Origin: Hippopus hippopus
Lineage: Eukaryota > Mollusca > Bivalvia > Cardiida > Cardiidae
Assembly (NCBI GenBank): GCA_946811185.2
Contig: OX328106.1
Coordinates: 8,040,777 to 8,104,776 of the forward strand
Length of the DNA: 64,000 bases
Direction: 5' to 3'
Positions within the stretch are counted from its first letter, which is position 1, and the number at the start of each line of letters is the position of its first letter. The translations under genes and the position numbers were made by a program. This document shows, one piece after another, positions 40,178 to 51,910 of the stretch. The notes under the pieces are model-generated. The model saw only the letters and a list, made by a program, of their open reading frames with translations. It searched no databases and was not told the origin of the DNA.

Positions 40178-42624
40178 CCGTATAAAGGGTTTTTTTTACG
40201 TGCTGCCAGTTTTTACTAATTTTTACGCATCAAAAAGATTCGTAAAAGTTCGACGCGTAAATAATTACAGCGTAAAACCGTAGTATTGTATCGATATGAA
40301 ATAAAGGGTTATCAGTATGTAATACCTGCACTTAATACACGCATTGGTGATTACCAACAAGTCATTTTATATTTAGTGAGAATTTTTTCAGTGATTGCAC
40401 GCTTTGGTGATTACCCACAAGTCATTTTATGTTTTATAAGAATTTATTCACTTGTGTTCTGATTACGTGTGATATGGCTTCTCTCAATCAGTCGTCTCTA
40501 TTAGATATTTTAAGCCCCAGCTTCCGTGCCCAAACGGAAAACTAACTGAGAGAATTCCGACCCATACTATACGTGAATTGAATATTCAGGTTAAAAATGC
40601 TTCGACACCACGTAAACGAGGCACCTACATGAAATACAGCGAAACGGATCGTGCCGAAATTGCGAAATTTGCTTGTTTGCACGGGACACCAAAGGCTCTA
40701 AAGAAATGTAAGGACCAATTTCCAGGGCTAAGCGAACCGACAGTGCGTAACTTTAAAAAGAAATTTGAATCTAGAAAGAGGAAATCAGACTTGCTTGATG
40801 AATTAACCGAAATTCCTAGTTGTAAACGGGGCCGAAAACTAGTGTTCGGGGAGAAATTGGACTGATGTACAAGCTTATTTACGTGAATTACGGAACAATG
40901 GTGGGATTATTAATTCAACAATTGTGTTAGCTGTGGGAAATGGCACTTTGTTAGCACATAACAAAACTCGACACGTTGATTATGGCGGTGATGTGAATTT
41001 GACTCGGCATTGGGCCGCTTCAATAATGTCACGAATGGGACTTGTGAAAAGACGTGGCTGTACAACTGCAAAACCCGAGGTTAAAAATTTCGATGAGCTA
41101 AAGGAGGGTTTTCTAAACAGAGTGAAAAAAGCAATGACAGATCACAATGTGCCTCCACATTTGCTTATCAACTATGACCATACAGGTATGTGTTAAAACA
41201 GTTATTCGCACGTCAAAACAATTACCCCTATTCGCACGCCAAACAAAGAGTAACACTTTTCTTTTAACCTGTATTTAAAACAAACAATACACTTATAATC
41301 TTAAATGAAAGAGTGGACAATGCAGATCAAAGATCAGACGGCACAGAATGTGCTGTCTGATCTTGATTTGCAGTGTCCACATAAACTCGTAGTATCGTCA
41401 ACAATAAAGGGTTAATTTCAAATTATCTTTTATTCAGGCCTACCAATCATACCCGTATCAAAGTGGACAATGGAGAAAGAGGGCGCCAAGAAAGTAGAAA
41501 TAACAGGACTTGGCGACAAACGTCAGATAACTGCAGTCTTTGCCGACACTCTAAGTGGACATTTTCTCCCACCCCAGGTGATCTACCAGGGATCTACAGA
41601 AAAGTGCCACCCGTGTATTAACGACGACCTCATAGAAGGCTGGGACATTACACATTCACCCAACCATTGGGCCGATGCTGAAACCTGTTATCGGTATGAA
41701 CAGCATTAACCCTTTGAATGCAGAATTTTAACCCTTTCCCAAACAATTACTGGTTTTTACGGCCCTTGTAAAAGAGATTTTTGAAAACATTGTGGAAAAA
41801 TGAGAAAATGCCGGTAACCGGCATTTTCTCATTTTTCCACAACGAAAAGTACAGCGTAAAGTGTAGTCTAGGATTAGCTTGAGGAGTTAATAAAAATATT
41901 CACAACTTTCGTACTTCTTTTCTTTTTTGTTCTCTTCTATACATGTAGATCAAGACCACTTAGCATTTACCCGGTGCTTCTGTATTTTCAGATACATCGA
42001 CAGAATAATTATTCCGTACGTAGAAATGGTTCGAGACGACCTGGACTTGCCTCTTAAACAGAAAGCTGTGATCATATTTGACATGTTCAGGGCTCAGTTA
42101 TCAGATGATTTCATGAACTATACAAAATCAAAGGCCCTACTTCCAGTCCTGGTTCCACCGAATTGCACGGATCGGCTCCAGCCCATGGATTTATCTGTCC
42201 AAAATCCCGTGAAGGATTTCATGAAAGGATGCTTTCAAAAGTGGTACACAGACCAGATTTTGTCACAAAAGCATAATGGTGATACCGGTATTCAACCAGT
42301 ACCCCTCCATCTATCGGTCATTAAACCGTTACACCTTAAATGGCTAGTGCAGTGCTATGAACACTTTCAAAGAAATAAGGACCTTGTAAGAAATGGCTTT
42401 AAGGAGGCTGGAATAGACTTTTAGTCAATGGACTGTCCGTTTGAATTTAGTCAGGTTTTTATAACAGTATAAATAGATTTTTATTTGTGTGCTGATATTT
42501 TTAATGCTGTAATTTTTTACGCATGTTTAGAATTAGTAAAAAATAAAATCGTAAAAATTTAAATCACGTGTTTTTAGCTCAAATCCGTAAACTTTTACAG
42601 CAGTAAAAAGAACCCGTTATACGG
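40178..42624 (+). mobile_element. Pogo-like DNA transposon with introns
   Basis: The ends CCGTATAAAGGGTTTTTTTT and, in reverse, CCGTATAACGGGTTCTTTTT are inverted repeats flanked by TA. The inside encodes a CENP-B/DDE_1-type transposase with two introns. A P1 hairpin has inserted in intron 2 (41778-41842) and a P3 hairpin lies in intron 1. The whole element is nested in the 6.7-kb element. Confidence 0.82.
40473..42424 (+). pseudogene. Pogo/DDE_1-type transposase, decayed
   Basis: Exon 1 (from ATG 40473, with a stop near 40544 and a frame change near 40860) has a helix-turn-helix region and HWAASIMSRMGLVKRRG, ending INYDHTG (first catalytic Asp) at a GTATGT donor near 41187. Exon 2 (about 41438-41692) has GLGDKRQITAVFADTLSG. 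Exon 3 (from 41990) has VIIFDMFRAQLS (second Asp) and VPPNCTDRLQPMDLSVQNPVK (third Asp region). The junctions restore the protein pattern, so the introns are real. Not functional as read. Confidence 0.8.
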
Positions 42625-42797
42625 TATTTATTTGGAGTTATGTAAATTTTAGTTTCTTTGACACTGGGCTGTTGCGTGAAGAATTGCCTAAGCTGCTGTC
42701 TCAAAATGATTGATTTACTTTCAAGGCATTTTGAGTTTTGAAATCATTTGTGGTTTAAGTCTGGCAATTCTTATATTTTCTGCTAATGATTCACCAC

Positions 42798-43798
42798 GTT
42801 CAGAGTTTTTCATAATATCTGTCCTTATTTTAACCATCAATAATGTCTACATATATGACTTTAAAATGAATGAAAAATTGCCACCTATAAGTAGACAGGA
42901 TAAAATTCTATTTAATATATAATACACAGACATGACTTAAACAACTGTTGAAAAACTACACTTTTCCTGACAAGTCCATTTCACAAGGAGTGCACTACAT
43001 AACGTCAATTAAATAATTCCAACTCTTTGTTTAAAGATTATCTTAGGAATGTATAGGTTTATAAGCAGAAAAATGAGTTTAGGACAACAGAGAAATCGGG
43101 CTTTCATAATGGAAAACTGCTATACAATAAGACAATCATCTCATGGGCTGCTTTCAGTGCAGACAGTATAGTGGTTCCCATGTTTTTCGCAGATGATGAG
43201 AACAGTGCTGACACTGTAAATAAGGAGACTATCTGATTATTCCATGGAAGAATTTCACTCCTATGCCAAAAGAAAAAAAGTAACGACAATGAAGACCTAG
43301 TACATGCATTTGGTTGAAACAAGGTCCAGCCACGAAAGACACATGACCGAAAGTATAGTTAAATGACTTTCAAAAGTATTCTAGCAAAACGTCATTTCTT
43401 TCAGGAATAATCAAACACTCTGACCCTCCAAACTTTTTCTTGTAAGGTACTGTATAAAAAGGGTACAGCCAAATACCAGGAGATACTTATGACTTAAAAA
43501 GCTGCAACCAAGAGGGAAATTTATGAAATAGGAGGAGGACACATAAACATGTGATGAAAAACCCTCATAATGAACTTAACGTCAGAACTGCTCAGAGTGA
43601 ACGTCATTTTGGAAAATGATCACGCCAGAAAAAGTGTAGTGTAATTGACTATTATTAAAGTAATACATAAATGTACTACATGTCTAATGAAATTTTATTA
43701 TGTCTGCCAAAAGTTAGCAGCTTTCAATTCAGGCTAAATTGAAATTTGTGGAAGATTTTGACACTTTAAATAAGGACAGGTGCTATGAAACACCCGGT
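42798..43798 (+). mobile_element. Decayed mariner-like element
   Basis: The ends read TTTTTCATAATATCTGTCCT and, at the right, AAGGACAGGTGCTATGAAAC, resembling the mariner at 24799. Inside, plus-strand residues ISWAAFSADSIVVP and FFADDENSADTVNKETI match its transposase (VTAWAAISVNG; FFEDDEG..ETVNKD). Many stops and indels are present. Confidence 0.7.
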
Positions 43799-43899
43799 AT
43801 ATATGAAAAATCCACTGTCTTCATAGGAGGGGGGACCACATGAAGGTTTTGTATTTGCCAAATTGTTAACTCTGCTGAGCCTCTCTCTATAAGCCTTCT

Positions 43900-44530
43900 A
43901 AAACATTTTGGCATCTTTCTGTAATTCTAGACCCCAGCTTAAGAGATTAGTCCTGCCTAATACCGAGGTGCATCGCACGGTCAGTTTCGTGGATTAAACT
44001 GTCGCCTATCGATAACGATAAGGGTAATTCTTTTCTCGACTTATTGAATACTAAGTATGCTGGATTTATCGGCGCTAATTTCGATTCGCCATCTACAGGA
44101 CATACTGGTATACAATGTCTAACATTACCTGGAGTTTGTGTAGGGATAACGCTATTACAGATAAGTCGTCTGCAAACGAAAGATTTCCGCATTTTAGATT
44201 GTAGCCAATCTGCAGTGCATAATTTGATTTTTGCAATTGCTATACATAGTAGTTTATTGATATAAACTAGATTATAAAATGTAGATCTAACTCCTCCTTA
44301 TCGGACGCCCCTCTCTATTTTGACCAAGTGTGACGTCATTGACTCGTATACGACATGAAAGATTGCTGTAGGTGTTAATTATAATGCGAATATCTTTTCC
44401 TTTCAAGCCTAGTTCAGAGAGTTTCTCAAATAGTCCTTGATGCCAGACCGAGTCAAATGCAGCTTCATTATGCAAGCTCCTTTTTGTTATTCTATTTTCA
44501 TGGCGAAAACTAAGCAGTATCACATGATAA
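43900..44530 (-). mobile_element. LINE reverse transcriptase fragment
   Basis: Minus-strand frames encode AAFDSVWHQGLFEKLSELGL and NLSCRIRVN (the RT palm) and then AYLVFNKSRKELPLSLSIGD (the thumb). The parts are in different frames, and the YADD region is damaged. It belongs to a LINE family different from the one at 26-29 kb. Confidence 0.7.
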
Positions 44531-44659
44531 TCAAAACTACGCCAAAACCATATGTTCTAACATATGAGCTGCACTTTTCGTTGAAAACTGTGGATGCATA
44601 TATGCAGCTAAGCGTACCTGTAGCTGTTTTATCGAGGCTAGCAGCTAATGCTTGTGTAC

Positions 44660-45101
44660 AGATGCAGCTGATCGTAAAGTGCACCTTTTGATAGTACCTC
44701 AGGAAAAGTTGAATTATTTCCACAGAAAAAGTGCTGAATATTCTTATGGATATGTAAACATGAAGTTGAACAATTTCTTTATCTGTGTGAATAATCACAA
44801 AATGGTTACAGATCTTCCTTGAAGAATAGAAAGCAAAAGTTTAGCCGTCATGGCAACCGTAAACGGCAAAAATTGGTGATGCAGCTTTCCTGTGCAAAAA
44901 GCGCATGGTTCACGTTCCAAATTGCAGTAAAGGTTGTTAGAAAAACCTATTACTTCTCAAATTATATGCACATGATAACTTTCTGTTCACTAGAATTAAT
45001 GTATTAGCCTGTTTTATGATATTTGTTTACCGCAGCTAACTGATTTTGGGCGTACAGTGACACAGCTTCCGATTTGCGAGACTTTACGTTGGTCCATACT
45101 G
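44660..45101. repeat. Right inverted repeat of the 6.7-kb element
   Basis: Reverse complement of 38418-38852; it ends CCATACTG followed by the TATA duplication. Confidence 0.85.
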
Positions 45102-45260
45102 TATAGTGACTCAGAAGTCATTCATATGGCTGGGTAATACATTTTTACATGTGCATTATTTCATTATGATAACGTTACTATGCAATTTGTTTAGTTATAA
45201 CCAACATGTATTATGTAGTATGTGTCACTTTAATAAATAAACTACTACTACCACTACGCT
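45102..45260 (+). mobile_element. Resumed LINE tail after the insertion
   Basis: It continues the tail interrupted at 38417 and ends in AATAAATAAACTACTACTACC, the family terminator also seen at 22636-22850. Confidence 0.8.
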
Positions 45261-48200
45261 CCTGGTTAAAACAGAAAGAAGTTCTCCCGTTAATTTCACC
45301 AAATACCCATGCAGAGCATGACACAACCAACACCCGTGTTTACCTTGGGTCGTCGCTGTGTGCACACCTTTGGATCCAGATAGAACAGGGCTTGAATTGG
45401 CCCCTGCTCATTTATCAATTTGCGCCGTCTATCTGTTTAAAAATGTTTCTTATTAACATGTTTACCCATGTTTGAACGGTGTTTCATCCTTTCTCAAACA
45501 ATACATTTTTGACTCTTCCGAATTAAAAACATCTGCAGATAATGATTTCAAATTTGGTTCAAAAGAGGTTAAAATCTCTGATAGAGTAGAAAACATTGTG
45601 GGAAAAGAAGAAAATGCTGGTTATCCCCCTTTTCCCACAATGTTTTCAAATTGCTTTTCTATAGGGCCGTTAAACCTCAGATTTGTGTTGCAAAGGGTCA
45701 ACGCCTTTTTCAACATTGTTTCCGTTATATTACGACGGCAAGTGCACCTATCCATGATTTCTTTGGTCTTCTTTTACCAGTATAGTACAGTATTCTCTCA
45801 AAGCTGGCTGTTTTCCCACATACGAATCGTAGGAACAATGGTTTGGGATTTTTCTCCCTGTAACCAATATTGATAACGTCCCAATAACATAACCCGCAGC
45901 CTTTTGGGGACTTCGCCCATATGGGCAAACACTAAACGGTCGCGACGATAAATAAACGAAAATCAATCAAACCCACGATAGAAATTTTGAGAGTATACAC
46001 AGACAACTTTCTTCAAAGATACATCTGTATTTGTTTTCAGTCAGTTTTAACCTATTTCATCTTTATTTTGTCAAACTATAATCATTCTTGTATCTTCATG
46101 CCAAAAGGTGCCCCCGACAGTAGCAAGGTTGCGAAGATTTCGAGCGACAGAAAATGTATTCCATTTTCTTGGGAGCATCAAAGAAATCACTGTTGTGACG
46201 TTTCCGGTTTCCAATCAAAGAAAAAGATAAGTGTTCGTCCCTTACACAATATATATCTGTAATTTACCAATGTTTACACAACTGACTAAATTTTGAACCG
46301 TTCTACAGTCTACAAGTTTTTATAGCGTTTTTTCTGACTGTAAGGAAGTATCTTTAAGTATCTCGTCCGCTTCAGACTTCGTTAAATTCAGTTTCTTTGG
46401 GATGGCAAACGTAAATTAAAGGCTGCTAAGCACGAATTTAAGACATTTTGCGGACTATGTAGATCAAGATCAGACTGCGCAGATCGTGGAACCTGATCTT
46501 GGATCTACACTGTCCGCTATGGTGATTCAAATCAGGCAAAATGGCTTTGAAATTGCAATACTTTGGTTCTCAACTAAAGGCTTGACCGGTTTATTTGATT
46601 TGTTTTGGATTTTAACCCTTTATCACACAGTCAAGACTTTTTAAACAACCCTTGGGGAAAGGGCCTATTGAAAACATTGTAGGAAAAGGAGAAATTGCTG
46701 GTAACCAGTTTTAAAAACAAATTATTACATCATTTGAGTCACATTCAATTTGTCGTCTTCAAACGCTGTCAGTTTGGACAGGTCTAAAATTTCGTCATCT
46801 AGCAAAGAGTTAAGGGGACCCATGTGTATATACCTGTAGATTTTCTTTTGCTGCACGAATCATTCATTGTTTTTATGTAAAACATTGATAAAGGAATCCT
46901 AGTTAACCCAGGCACTTCATTTCGTTGACTACAATCATTCCGATGAAAATGGGGTCGCTGGTTCATATCCCCAGCTCGGCCAATTTCTTTTCAAAGATAG
47001 AAGATAGTTATGCCACAGTTTATTTGTTTGTATCGGAGTTTAACGCCGTTTTAATAGCTTAGGTCATATCACGGCGGTCAGTGCACATACGCATGTGTCT
47101 CCTGGCTTTCTCACATCAGAACTGACATAACTTTCTTCCCTAGCCACTGACGACCTTTCTCAAACCCATCGGAGGTGAGAGGCGAAAATCGTCGGTAAGA
47201 AGTTTGCATCAACCGGGTATCGAACTCGCAACCAACAGGTCACGAGTCAGATACGCTAACCACTGGACTACCTGGCTGGGCACCATTGCGACAGAAATCA
47301 TTCTTGTCTCACCACTGATCATGGTTTCGATGGCGGTAATGTGGGAAAGCAGTCAGTGGCTTGAGGAGAATATTGTGCGAAGTACTTGTGACAGAAACTC
47401 CAGGAAAGCATAGATAGGTGCACTGGCCGCCGTCATAAGCCTGAGATATTGTTGAAAACGGTGTTAAATGCCATACATTCCATCAATTCCTCGTGAGGAT
47501 TGTAGTAAACGAAATGAAGCGCACCTAGTTCAACAAGGATGTGATAAATATGAGCCATCATCTGTGAAAAGGGGGCTTAATGCATCTGCGAAAAGTTTCG
47601 AGCAGGTCAGCCTGTGCAGTCCGCGCAGGCTGACCTAGGCCGAAACTTTTCGCTATTGGTCAATTTTCAGTATGCCCAATGACCAGTTTACCTCATGATT
47701 AAGTCTTTTTGTTACAAAATGTGGTTATTATGGATCCATAACCATGTACAATGGATCACGGAGATGCAGTACGCCTCCTTTTACCGGAGCATGCCTCATA
47801 TATTTTCCTCAGCAAGGGCAAAGAATGTGGACGATGACATTTAGTAGAAACGTGCATTTTTGTGTGTGTAAATAGCGGGTTGGTCAATTTGCACTCGGAA
47901 AATTCCATCTTTTTCAACCCTAAACCTGCTAAAATGACTAAAACAAAACTTTCAAGTCAATATTCAAAACCCCTAATATTGCTTTTTTAAAGTTACCTTT
48001 GGTAGAAAAATATCTCCTTATCGGACAGTGCAGATCCAAGGTAAGACTGCATGTTCTGTGCAGTCTGATCTTGATCTGCACTATCCGCAAAAGGTCAGTA
48101 AGTCATGCTCAACAGCCTAAGGGTTAAAGAGATCAGATATGACGTCATTATGCTTATTTGACTAAGATCTCACATAATAATTGTAATGTTATTGATCATG

Positions 48201-48270
48201 TGACATTCCCACAATCCTTGCAAAATTCTGACGCGAAATCTTACAATACCTTAACTTTTAAAGATACAGC
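45261..48270. other. Non-coding host DNA with dispersed repeats
   Basis: No gene is recognised. Contents include a P1 hairpin (45588-45650), P3 hairpins (46450-46515 and 48020-48090), a half P1 (46670-46712), a SINE (47020-47290) and a P2 hairpin (47570-47660). Frames in this stretch show no family motif. Confidence 0.6.
47020..47290 (-). mobile_element. tRNA-derived SINE
   Basis: On the minus strand a tRNA-like head with AGTCCAGTGGTTAGCG (box A, about 47252-47267) and GCGAGTTCGATACCCGG (box B, about 47215-47231) is followed by a body that includes TCACCTCCGATGGGTTTGAG. Confidence 0.6.
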
Positions 48271-48279
48271 TCTACAGCA

Positions 48280-48970
48280 AGCGAGAAAAGACGCTGTTAA
48301 AACTGTATACGGTGTGTATAATGTTTCAGATATTGGTCAGCTGTGTAAACATAGGTAAATAATCGATAAATATGGTGTATGGGATAAAGAAACTCAAGGG
48401 ATTTGTCCTCACTTAAAACCGGAAACGACAACAGCGATAGATTGGAAGGCCTCCAAAGCATGAAATGCATTTTCTATCCGTCGTAATCTGTGCAACCTTA
48501 CAGCCGTAAGGGGCAAAACTTGGCATGAAGACACAAGAATGATTATAATTTCATAAATTAAGGATGAAATGGGTTAAAAACTGGCTAAAAACAGGCTGAA
48601 AACGAGTTAAGATGTATCTATAAACTGCTAAATAAATGAAATAATAAATTTCCACTCAATAGCAAAAACCCGTACTATTGCGATTTTAAAGTTGATTTCA
48701 ACGGTAAAAAGAATACCGTAGCGGGCAATGTATATCCGTGATCAGCCTGTACGTTCTATTCAGTCTGATCTTGATCTACACTGTCCGCAGTATCCCATCA
48801 AGGAAATACTTCTTCTCATACTTCTCTTTCTTTCATAAAACAGCGATTACGAAATACTTCTCATACTTACGTAATCGGATACTATAATATCCTTTACAAA
48901 TCGTTCAGATTTTTTCGATACGCCATTATCAGAGTCTCCGCCTGGCGATAAGATTCGCCGTCCACCTCTA
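48280..48970. repeat. Third, gene-less copy of the oxidase flanks
   Basis: 48290-48660 is similar to the sequence upstream of the oxidase genes (36620-36960), and 48790-48965 to the sequence downstream (34110-34275). No coding sequence lies between them. It looks like the scar of a third gene copy lost by deletion between tandem duplicates. Confidence 0.6.
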
Positions 48971-49028
48971 CTCTGTTAACCCTTTACCAGACAATCCCTG
49001 GTTTTCACGACTCTGGAAAGGCAGGCTT

Positions 49029-49096
49029 TTGAAAACATTCTGGGAAAAGGAGAAAATAACGGTAACCAGCATTTTCTCCTTTTCCCACAATATTTT
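49029..49096. repeat. Palindromic hairpin repeat, family P1, with complete MITE ends
   Basis: This copy shows the longer unit: it starts TTAACCCTTTACCAGACAAT at about 48978 and ends GGTAAAGGGTTAA at about 49178, with the hairpin in the first half. Confidence 0.8.
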
Positions 49097-49179
49097 TTTA
49101 CCGTATCAAAGACAGAAGTCACCATTTGAGCTACATTTAAATTGTTGACTTTAAACGCTTTCAGTGTGGTAAAGGGTTA

Positions 49180-51910
49180 ATCTAATTTTACCGAGTGTGC
49201 ATCACTTTTGTTTACTGATCATATCACTCTGTTATTGATGGTTAACAAGCTTATGCCTTATAAAATTCAGCGATACAAAATCTGACAAGTTTTGTTTGAT
49301 TATGCAAATCTGAATACCCACCTGTCAGTGTCGAACCTTTATCAAACGATGCCGTGTTTTCAAGACCGTGAGAAAGATGCCTTTCGAAAACATTGTGGAA
49401 AAAGGAGAAAATGCTGGTTACCAGCATTTTCTCCTTTTCCTACAATGTTTTTACCATGTCAAAGATTTTCAGTTTATTGAACACATTTCAACTCTCATAT
49501 TTGCTGCCTACAAATGTTCTCGATTCGAAAGTTTGAAATTTATTGTCTGTGAAAGGATAAGGAGACGTGTTTTGTGAGGGTTTACAGAAAAAAAGAAACA
49601 TAACAGTTAAAGATTCTTATTCAATTTATAAATGACCATCATTACAGTCCCGAGGCGTTAAACTGCGAAGCATTATTTGAGCCGTGCTCTGGCAAAAGGA
49701 GGCTTAAAGCATCTCTGTAATGCATGACATCAAGCAAGTCATCACATAAGTATAGATCCACAATATCCATAACTTACAGAGATTGAAACCGAAAGGTCGC
49801 TGGTTCGAATACCCAGCTGGGCCAAATTTTTTCCCAAGGCTCGGTGATACTGACTATTCCTCGCTGCAAAATTTGGCTCTCTCTCATCGCTAATCCTTGT
49901 TTCGACGATGTTTATGTTGGAAAGAAGCCGGTAGCTTAGGAAGAGCATTGTGCGCAGTGTTCGTATAAATATTCTAGGAAAGCATGGATAGGTCCACTGG
50001 CCGCCGTGATAAAGCAGAAATAATGTTGAAATAAGCGCTAAACACCATACAATTAACTTCAGTAAGATTTGAATACCTCTTGTCAACTGTCATTAATTGC
50101 TATGAAGTCCAAAATTTCATTCGCGGCTTTAATGCCGGAACTATAAGCTGAATGGACATATCCATATTGTTTGTGGCTTAAATGTTCTCCGGCAAAATAG
50201 ATCTGCCCATGGGGCGCTGACAGGTCATTCATATCAGTAGACTCAAAATGAGACGGCCAGTAACTAAATGAACCTCTGAAGAAAGGATCTGACGACCATC
50301 TTGAAATTTTGAAATCAACCGGAAACTGAACTCGTTTCTTCGGATACATTCGTTGTAATACGCTGATAAGCTCCGTGACAACTTCCCTGTCACTCATATT
50401 CTCAATTCGCTTTGATTCCGTGTCGTATAGAGACAGTTGTAGAATGTTACTCCCAGGGTAAACTTGGTTCAAATTAAGCCAAAACTTATTAAGAGTTTTG
50501 TCATTTGAAACAAACACAAGAAATGAGGCATCGTCCCAGAATGTGTAAGGGAACTGAAGGTAAATGTGTGAAAAATCACAAATACCAAACTTATCTATGG
50601 CAGCTAATTTCCAAGGTGTAAGTGGTGGTGAAAACTGAACAGCTCTCTGTTGAAGTACACCAAGGCTAAATGTTACGATGACAAAGTCCGCACAATAAAC
50701 CGTCCCATCCCTTGTATGCACAATAATCTCATCGGCTGATTGGTCAATTTTTGTTACATGCTTATTGAAATGTATTCGAAGTTTGTGTGGAATTGAGGAT
50801 TCTAAGTGGTGGATCAGATGTTCAAAGTCTCTGGAATCATTCACTGGCATCAGCTCTGTCGAATTGAACTCTTCATATGGTGCATCAATCAGTAGTTGCT
50901 TTGCTGACAAATAATCAGCATGAACGCCACTTTCGAACCCCACGAAGTACTCTTCCACCATGTTTTCCCATGGGTGTTCTGGGACCCAACCTATTCTCTG
51001 CAGCATATCGCGCACTGAAACATCATCGTCATCAGAACTAGTTACTCCTAGATCGTTAATTAAGCCGTCCAACTCCTCAAAGGCATTGTCAGCTTCCAGT
51101 GTTATATCGTCGCCATTCTGATCCTTCACGGACCAATTTGGAGACAGGAACTCCCCGCTGATGTGAGACAGTCCAGTTTCGGTCGCCATTTTGTAGACTG
51201 GATTTGTACCTTTTCCATAGATCTACATGGCCCCGAGCTCTACAGTATGGTTGCCTAGTTTTTCGCTTTTTATACGACAGCCTATTCGATTTGTACCCTC
51301 GATGATTTGGAAATTTGTAAAACCTCTGTCTGACAGAGCTTTTGCCGCGGACAAACCGGCAATGCCGCCACCGAGAATCAGGACAGGTCGATTTGAAAAT
51401 AGTAAAGGTCCTCTTAAGATTTTGTTTTTGGATGATTTATATTTCATCGGTTATATATACATCCTTACAGCCAAAGAGAGAGAGAAAAAACGCTGTTAAA
51501 AATTGATAAAGTGTAGAATGATTTAGAATTAAGTCAGATATGTAAACTTATATCAATTACCGATATATATAGTGTGAGAGATAAATACTCAAGAGCGTTG
51601 TCTTCACTTTAAAAACCGGAAACAACACCGTTTTTTTTTTTTTTTCTTTTTGAAGACCGCAAGAAAATGAAACACATCCTCTATCCGTCGTAATCTGTGC
51701 ATTCTTGCAACCGTCAGAGGATATCCTCTATCCGTCGTAATCTGTGCATTCTTGCAACCGTCAGAGAATTTACTAGCATTTGATATGAAAATACAAAAAT
51801 GGTTAAATTTTCATAAAATAAAGATGAAATGGCAGAAAAACTAGTGTAGATGTATTTAAAGTTTGAAATTAAGAGTCAGATAGAAATGAAATAATCAATA
51901 ATTAATATAT
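49180..51910. repeat. Segmental duplication, copy 2 (with 34265-36960)
   Basis: Direct copy with a P1 hairpin (49386-49450), SINE tail, oxidase gene and upstream DNA. It has a unique local duplication of about 60 bp (CTATCCGTCGTAATCTGTGC occurs twice, near 51680 and 51728). Confidence 0.9.
50083..51447 (-). pseudogene. Flavin polyamine oxidase-like gene, second copy with one nonsense codon
   Basis: The same frame runs from ATG 51447 to 50083. One TAG at 51220-51222 follows ELGAM, where the open copy has Trp in GAMWIYGKG. All else is open and close to copy 1. Amino-acid changes are spread thinly (such as Ser for Met before GIKAANEIL). An in-frame ATG after the stop (51189) would give a product lacking the FAD dinucleotide motif. 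Probably a young pseudogene. Confidence 0.88.

Larger units (their letters stand above)
38418..45101. mobile_element. 6.7-kb inverted-repeat element inserted in a LINE tail
   Basis: The ends are CAGTATGGACCAAC and its reverse complement. Terminal inverted repeats span about 38418-38852 and 44660-45101. TATA flanks both sides (38414-38417 and 45102-45105), and the uninterrupted LINE tail at 22636-22850 has a single TATA at that point, so the insertion and a 4-bp duplication are seen directly. No transposase clearly of its own is visible; the inside holds other decayed transposons. The superfamily is unknown. Confidence 0.75.
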
